Assembly: GCA_027382625.1 (NCBI GenBank)
Contig: JAJKFJ010021934.1
Location: 62,001 to 126,000, forward strand
DNA length: 64,000 bases
Reading direction: 5' to 3'
From: Tetmemena sp. SeJ-2015
Taxonomy: Eukaryota > Ciliophora > Spirotrichea > Sporadotrichida > Oxytrichidae
Shown: one piece after another, positions 57,984 to 64,000 of the stretch
Numbering within the stretch: the first letter of the stretch is position 1
How the letters are laid out: every line of letters starts with the position of its first letter
Made by a program: the position numbers and the translations under genes
The notes under the pieces: model-generated
Told to the model about the DNA's origin: nothing
Database searches by the model: none
The model's input: the letters and a program-made list of their open reading frames with translations, nothing else

Positions 57984-60694
57984 ATGTCGACATCACTCTT
58001 TCAGCAGTCGCAGTCTATGCTCAAATGGGTAAGACACTCCTCATCATCATTCTCTTTTAATTTTGACTTATAGATTCAAAACCAAGGAGTGTTTTAGAAA
58101 AGCTGCAACACTTTAGACGACCTATCAGATGGAGTGATATTTTCAGATATCCTCATTTAAGCGTAAGCAAATTTGTTGACTGTGTAATTGAATTTGGTAG
58201 AGAGCGAAAGTTCTTTCAAGGAAATCTGGGTAACTTGCAAATGTTCAAGCGAGAGCACCAGATGAATGAGAAACTCAACAATTTACAGCAAGTCTACGCT
58301 GCCATCACAGAATATTATCAGCAGGTGCTGAATGTGCATATAAAAAACGACTTGGACATGGAGAGCATAGTTATTTCCAAGGAACCTAGTGAGGCCCTCA
58401 TCAGACTGTTCGAACTTACAATAGGGATAGTAGTCAACTGTCCTTTCCTTATTTATCTTCAGATTTAATCCTGACAAGGACTTTTACATCAGGAAAATAT
58501 TGGACTTGGATGAGGAGACTCAGTATAACTTGGGAATAATGATTGAGAAGCCCATGCGCCTAATAAATAGGTAGTATGATGAGGACGAGGAAGACCTCCA
58601 CAATCAGTAAGATGAAGGCTATGGGAGCAAGATGGGCATGAACTCCACTTAATCAAGGGGCGACTCTATGAAGCCTTACTACCCTGAGTCTCCTGATAAG
58701 GACTTTGACACTCTTGAGATGCAAATTTAGCTGTAGAGGAAAGACGAAAAGATAGAAGAGCTCTATCAGCAGATAACTACTCTTGATAAGGACAGGTGTA
58801 GAGTTCGCATCAACATCGCCAAATATGAGGACGAGAACAAGTCCCTCATCAACCAACTTGAGGAAGCCAAGATCGAAGTGACTGAGCTCAAGAAGCAGAT
58901 AGAGATATACGAGAACAAACTGCACTCTAACGTGGATGTGCGTGAGGACAAGATCAACACCTAGTAGAGTGAGATCAAGGAGCTTGAGGGCGAAATCGAT
59001 ATCAAGAACAAGAAAATCAGGGAGATGATGAAAGAGAAGCAGGCTGTGGAGAAAAGGTATGAAGAGGGGTACCAGGCTTTGAGGGATGAGTTAGACCTGA
59101 GCAAGGAGAAAATCATTCAGCTGTCCTAAGAATGAAGCCATTATCGAAGGTCTACAAGAAGAAGATCGAGGGCATGGCTCAACTAAAGACGGACCTCAAG
59201 GAAGCTTAGGAGCGTACTCATCGCCTGCAGGACCAGCTGGAGGTAGTGGAGAAGGAGCGCTCAAACAACAAGAACCTGAAAGAGTACGTGCAGTACCTGG
59301 AAGAGCAACTAGCCAACGAGAAACAGAAATAGAGTTTTATTATATTTAAAAATATGACTCAGTAGAGACAAGCAGCAAGAAGTTTGAGTAGAGAGTTAAG
59401 GACCTTAGCAATGACAAGACTGAATTGGAGAAGAAGAACTAATTCTACCGAGTTACCATAGACTAACTTGAGAGTGAGCTCAAGAAAGCTAATGGAGAAC
59501 TTAAGCTAGCTAAGTTTGACGAGGCCGTGCTGGACGATGGTACCCTCATGCCTCAGCAAGCTATGGCTAGCATGAAGGAAAGAATCAAGTCACTTGAGAA
59601 GGAGAACGCCTTACTTAAGACCGAGTTAGAAAACAAGTTCGACAAGGACAAAGCCATCACTCAAGCAAAGCTACAGGACGCACTTAGAGAAAACACCAAG
59701 CTCACCCAAGCCAATGAACTGATGAGCCACTAACTCGCTAAACTTCAAGAGCAGGTCTACTTACTATTTTTCTTTTAAAGAGAAAGTGACTCAGATGAGT
59801 CTGCACTAGAACGAGGCTCAGCAAGAGCAGAGAGGGCAGCAGCTAGACGAGATAAATGCTGACATCCAATCCATAATGAGAGACAGGGACCAGTACTTCC
59901 TCAAGATGACTTAGAACGAGATCATCGCCAAGCAGAGTGAACAGGAGGTAGACAGACTCAAGCAAGAGATCTCAGACTTGAAGGAGCTGCTGCTCAGAGC
60001 CACAACTGAGAAGACAGACTACTACCAGAAGTACTTGCAAGAGAAAGAGAGAGCCATGGAGAAGGCAGAAGCAGCAGGTAGGCATGAGCAGGAGGTAAAG
60101 AAACTTGAATTTCAATTACTAAACAGTTCAGAGCAGAAGAATGACAACTCATAGCTGCTTGATGAAATAAATAAGCTCAGAGAGCAAGAAAGACAGCTCA
60201 GAGAAGAACTACTCATCACAAAGGCTGCCTCTGTCCAAGCAGCTTAAAATGCGAATGCCTCTTCCAATTAGATGCAAGCCGAGAAGAATCATTAAGATAT
60301 TTTGGCACAACTCGTAAAGCAAAACGAGGAGATTCAGTTGAGTATGGTTGTGAGTGAACTCAAATTGGAACTGAAGGACAAGGAGAATGAAATTAAAGAC
60401 TTGATAAGAGATAAAGACACTCTGCAGAAGGAGCATGCAATTGAACTAGACGCTCTCAAACGACAGTTAGAAATGAAGGAATCTAAGTTCTAAGAAATCA
60501 AGGCTTAAAAAGACAAGGATTTACTTCCTATATTACTGAGTATTTTTAAGGATGTAGGTTAGCAAAAGGAATTGGGATTGGGGTCAAGGAAATTATTAGA
60601 TAATATCAGAAGGGAACAATAAATTATGAGCAGCGTGTTTCACTCGATGGCGTACGATTTGTACGTTTCCAAGGCTTCTCAAGCCTAATCTTGA
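57984..60694 (+). CDS. HOOK-family dynein adaptor-like protein
   Basis: Starts MSTSLFQQSQSMLKW. An N-terminal HOOK/CH-like domain follows (LDDLSDGVIFSDIL; NLGNLQMFKREHQMNEKLNN; EALIRLFELTIGIVVNCP-DKDFYIRKILDLDEETQYNLGIMI). More than 550 residues of coiled coil (58720-60480) lead to a short tail with HSMAYDLYVSKAS and TGA 60692-60694. HOOK proteins link dynein-dynactin to cargo along microtubules. Introns near 58033-58074 and 58162-58200; IES at 58441-58468. A frame break near 59125-59145 and another near 59330-59360 mark an indel and an IES. Confidence 0.82.
58441..58468. other. IES, 28 bp, pointer TCCT
   Basis: TCCT at 58441-58444 and 58469-58472. Deletion removes a TGA and restores the HOOK domain (VVNCP-DKDFYIRK). 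Confidence 0.8.
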
Positions 60695-60815
60695 TAGTTT
60701 ATTTCATTATTAAAGTCTTATGCTCTAAGTTATTATACATACTAGGTTAAAATTTAAGCACATTCAGATAAATATTTGTTGTTGATAATTCCAAACTACT
60801 GCTTATTTTATTTAT

Positions 60816-61288
60816 TCATTAAGGGGGTGGCATGGGCTGGGAAGTGGGTGGTGCTGGCTAGAAGTAGATAGACACGAACGACACAAGGATTATACTACAA
60901 TTCATTAGATCCATCTTAAATATGCTTACCCAATACCTGTGAAAATTTATTAGAACCTGCCTTCGATCTTCATGTTAATAGCTGAGGTGAAGAAGAAAAA
61001 CAAAGCAGCCCAGGCAGCCCATTTCACCTACAAATACTCAAATTATATGAAGTTAATTACTTTCATGGTGAACGCAAATATTCCCACAAACATGGATACC
61101 ATTTGATAAAGCTCTGCTCCGCCACTGCTTCCTCCCTAGGGCTCGACATGGAACTTCTCTATATTCTCTTTGTCATAGTAGATGACTGAATTGTCTCTCC
61201 TGGGATCATTTGGGTTTCTCTTTACTTGAGTTTGCTCTCTCGCTATCTTTTGGTTCTGCTCTGTTGACTCACTAGCCTTGTCACTCAT
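60816..61288 (-). CDS. Asterix/WDR83OS family ER membrane protein
   Basis: Starts MSDKASESTEQNQK at 61288. NPNDPRRDNSVIYYD matches the family's N-terminal DPRR motif. Two or three hydrophobic segments follow (MVSMFVGIFAFTMKV-KWAAWAALFFFFTSAINMK; SIILVSFVSIYF), and the Pro-rich end PTSQPMPPPQ precedes TGA 60816-60818, as in WDR83OS (..QPMTPPW). A short intron (GTAATT..TTGTAG) splits MK-VKWAAW. In animals Asterix forms the PAT complex, an intramembrane chaperone for multipass proteins at the ER. Confidence 0.85.
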
Positions 61289-61399
61289 TTTACTTATTAA
61301 TAATAATACTTTAATCAATTGCCATTAAAATTATTCTTGACCTTTAGAGTGAATTGAGTGAGAGGTTGCAATTAATTTGGAAGATATTTTGACAAATAA

Positions 61400-62753
61400 A
61401 TGGACGGTGAATAACACGCAGCTTTAATATTGGGGTCAATTGCCACAATCTTCGGACTTTTCGGAGGTTACGCTTAATACAAGCTCATTCAGAAGTATAA
61501 ACAGAAAGAAACTATTGAGAAGCAAGGTAGTCCCCACGACCCCTACTCTCTCATGTAAAAGAAAAAGCTATACAAGCAACCACAATTCGTCTTGGTTGAT
61601 TTAATTATTCTAGTACAAATAATATTAGTGATGGCTTGTTAATGAGAGAGAAGAGCCTTAAGTTTTTAAAGGATTCTCCCTCTGGCAAGAAAGATAAGTT
61701 AATCAAGAAACTCAGAAAGAACAAGCCACTCTATTCTTCAGTAGAGAAACAAAGTCTCCAAGCTGACAGATTTAGAACCAAGCACTCCAGATTAAACCAC
61801 GTTCGCTCTTTTACATATCCGTATCTATTTTCATAATCTTTTGGACTGGTAGATGAAACGGGCCAGGGTCAACTAATGGTATTGCCAGGGAGTGAAGCTG
61901 ACTGCGTTAACCTTAAACAAACCAGAGATCTCAGAAAAACCCTCTACCTCGGCTCAGGAAGAATAGAGTATTTCGAGCACATCAGTCTAGTGGCACTCGA
62001 AGGTTCAACCTTGACTCTGATGGGTACTTTAACTTTCAACCCTGACACAGGCAAGTTAGAGCTTTCAAACTTAGCTTCTATTGTTGCTGGTGGAGCAAGG
62101 AAGCTATAAGATATCTTAAAAACGAAATTTCCGGTCTGGAGTAGATCAGAAAAGTTTGTGCAATCGTATCTCTTTCATGTTTGGGACTTATTGGGGCCTA
62201 TGTTTACTTGAAGAGAGCTTATTCTTTATTATATACTGAATTATTTTGTAAGCTATGAAGTAAGCTCGTGAATAGGCCTAGCAAGATAGATAAGAAGCCT
62301 AAAAGTTACTGAAGTCTGCTACTATAAAGAAATTCCCCTCAGCTTAGGCTAACGAACAGGGAGTTATTTGTAACATATGTCTAGACAATCATAAAATATT
62401 ATATGCCGTTAGATATTAATATCTCTATATTTCTGACATCCTGGAAATTCTTATTCCCTTTAAAGATTTGTTTATGAAACTTTTTATTTTCTAATTAATT
62501 TATCATAAATTTTTAATTCTTAATTCTTATATTATAGATTTGTTTAATTATAGTTTTGTAAAATAAAAATCCAGCATGTGTGGTATCCATTCCTTGCAAT
62601 CATCTGGCCACTTGTAATGATTGCTATCTTCACCTTAAATAAAACTTCCTCTCCAAACATTCAAGAGAATTCAACTGCCCTATTTGCAGAGCACCAATAA
62701 AAACACTTCATCAAATATATTTTTATGATCCAGGTAAAGAGATAATTAAATGA
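61400..62753 (+). CDS. MUL1/MAPL-like membrane RING E3 ubiquitin ligase
   Basis: Starts MDGEQHAALILGSIATIFGLFGG, an N-terminal membrane helix. Then a middle domain with SLVALEGSTLTLMGTLTF (as in the BAM/GIDE domain of MUL1), a second membrane helix near 62160-62220, a Gln-rich linker, and a C-terminal RING split by an IES: VICNICLDN | NPACVVSIPCNHLATCNDCY..FNCPICRAPI, ending at TGA 62751-62753. The RING Cys and His positions are complete only after removing about 62390-62565. MUL1 sits in the mitochondrial outer membrane; the location here is inferred. Confidence 0.82.
62390..62565. other. Probable IES, about 175 bp, inside the RING domain
   Basis: AT-rich DNA separates the first RING Cys pair from the rest. 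Removal restores a standard RING-HC spacing. Exact pointer not fixed. Confidence 0.65.
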
Positions 62754-62883
62754 ATGGACGAGAAGAGACAGATTATTTTAAGCTTTAGACAATGAATCAA
62801 TGCTGGTTGTTTTAATTTTTATGGTTCTAAATTCTATTCTATTTAAGCAAGTAGTGAGTAAGTTAATCAAAATCAATATCGAT

Positions 62884-64000
62884 TCATAAAGTAATGAATT
62901 TCCTCAGGTGCTGGGGTCTGTCAGTTATAATGCCATGCACTCCATCTCCATATTTTTTCTTAATGAGATTAACATCTTCTTCTTCGTTCGCCACCCAGAA
63001 CATAACATGCACTCCTCTCTTTCCTAAGTGATTAAAAAGAGGTCTAGAGGTAGAGAGCATCAACCACAAAATCCACTCGTTCAGTTTATAAGTGAGTGAC
63101 TCCTTTTTGTGCTCTTTATCAAGATCATGCATATAAGCTTCGTTCATCCATGGCATTTATAATGAGTCAAAACTCAAGTGGCTGAAGGGCAGCAATCCAC
63201 TCCAGTACAGCATATATAAACGGAGAACCTCTCTGCTATTACCGCATTTCATGATCCTAGGATAGACTTGCTCGCTTTATTTACCTTATTGATCTAATTC
63301 CTCTTTGGCCTTTCTAAGTTATAGTTTATCCATATATTCCTATTCCTTCTTGTGGCTTGTATTCCATACAGTCCTGTGGAGCTTATTATACTTCGCAAGC
63401 AAAGCGTAGGCTAGATCTATAAGTTCTGTGTCTGCTGGTTTGATTTCAACATCTAGCCAGACCTTATTTTCCAAATCTACTTTTTGAAGGTATTGAAGCA
63501 GTTAAAATAATCGGTTAAAATGAGTTGCTCGAGAGAAGCCACGTGAGTTGAGTCAGTGGGCAGACGAGAATAGACATGGTAGTCACTCTTATCTTGTTTG
63601 AGGGCGTACTAAACATTAATTTCTGGTCTTAGAGGAGGGTAGTCCTTGAAGTTGAAGTCTGTTGTGAACCTTCCATGTCCACAAGTTTTCAATACCATAA
63701 AATGATAAAACAATTTATAAGTTCTGACAAAAGCCTTATCGTGATGAATTACTGGGACCTTGTCCTTTGAGAGGTGCAGATCTATTTCCAGCATTTCCAC
63801 TTTTGCAATTTCAACTGCATTCTTAGCTGCACCAACAGTATTTTCAAATCCTTCATAGCAACCGCAACGATGCGCTGCAATTAAATAATCAGAAAAATTG
63901 GCTTATCTCTATTAACATCAATTTATTGAATGATGACTTTCTTTCCCTAGTTAATCTCTGACCAGTGTCTCTTGTTAACTGTCTCTTTGGAATGCAAGAA
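62884..64000 (-). CDS. Glycerophosphodiester phosphodiesterase, 5' end outside the window
   Basis: The GDPD signature is clear: AAHRCGCYEGFENTVGAAKN, then EIDLHLSKDKVPVIHHDKAF, with the metal-binding Glu/Asp and catalytic His residues. A C-terminal barrel part follows, LFNHLGKRGVHVMFWVANEE..GDGVHGIITDRPQHL, to TGA 62884-62886. The enzyme hydrolyses glycerophosphodiesters to glycerol-3-phosphate and an alcohol. Introns or IESs are evident near 63700 and 63880-63960. The first codons lie beyond 64000 or in an unresolved segment. Confidence 0.88.

Overview
This window looks like germline (micronuclear) DNA of a stichotrich ciliate, the group of Oxytricha, Stylonychia and Tetmemena. Conserved proteins read through TAA and TAG as glutamine and end at TGA. 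Introns are short (about 30-95 bp, GT..AG). Almost every gene is cut by short AT-rich inserts flanked by direct repeats of 2-14 bp, and deleting the insert plus one repeat copy restores a conserved protein frame. These are internal eliminated sequences (IESs) with pointers between macronuclear-destined segments (MDSs). No C4A4/G4T4 telomere is present, so these are not macronuclear nanochromosomes. Start codons and exon limits inside heavily interrupted genes are approximate.

Layout: two SK-type K+ channels (1-2250); EB1 (2437-3851); a disordered protein (3931-5460); a Myb-like protein converging on a truncated KIF6-like kinesin (5640-7118); a conserved gene whose 515-bp IES hides the first MDS of a mitochondrial carrier (7420-9017); an ISXO2-transposase-derived gene (9212-10943); an ankyrin-like protein (11348-13526); a MAP kinase (13680-15123); two small secretory paralogues (15429-16643); a Gln-rich protein (17321-19272); an L1-domain protein (19358-20397); a giant glycine-rich membrane protein (20629-27111) with a 1-kb insert carrying an intact ORF; Yippee (27721-28150); the rest of the carrier (28202-29087); a five-piece scrambled secreted-protein gene (29817-31446); a leucine-rich-repeat protein (31519-35402); a PAS membrane protein (37714-42140); a coiled-coil protein (44091-47009); methylisocitrate lyase, TMEM216, carnosine N-methyltransferase, ribosomal protein eL24 and a vacuolar sorting receptor (47078-53172); a large helical protein; an inverted SHIPPO-repeat gene; HOOK; Asterix; a MUL1-like E3 ligase and a glycerophosphodiesterase (53396-64000).

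The main result is three unscrambling events readable from the bases. (1) A mitochondrial carrier is split between 8347-8650 (minus) and 28202-29087 (plus), joined by an 11-bp pointer over about 20 kb, with the first part nested inside another gene's IES. (2) A secreted protein is stored in the order 2-3-1-(inverted 5)-4 with pointers of 10, 8, 7 and 11 bp, and its exons sum to exactly 189 codons. (3) A SHIPPO protein has its N-terminal part inverted relative to the rest. Other notable items are a pair of MITE-like repeats (27130 and 51019) and several one-base frame breaks that look like assembly errors.
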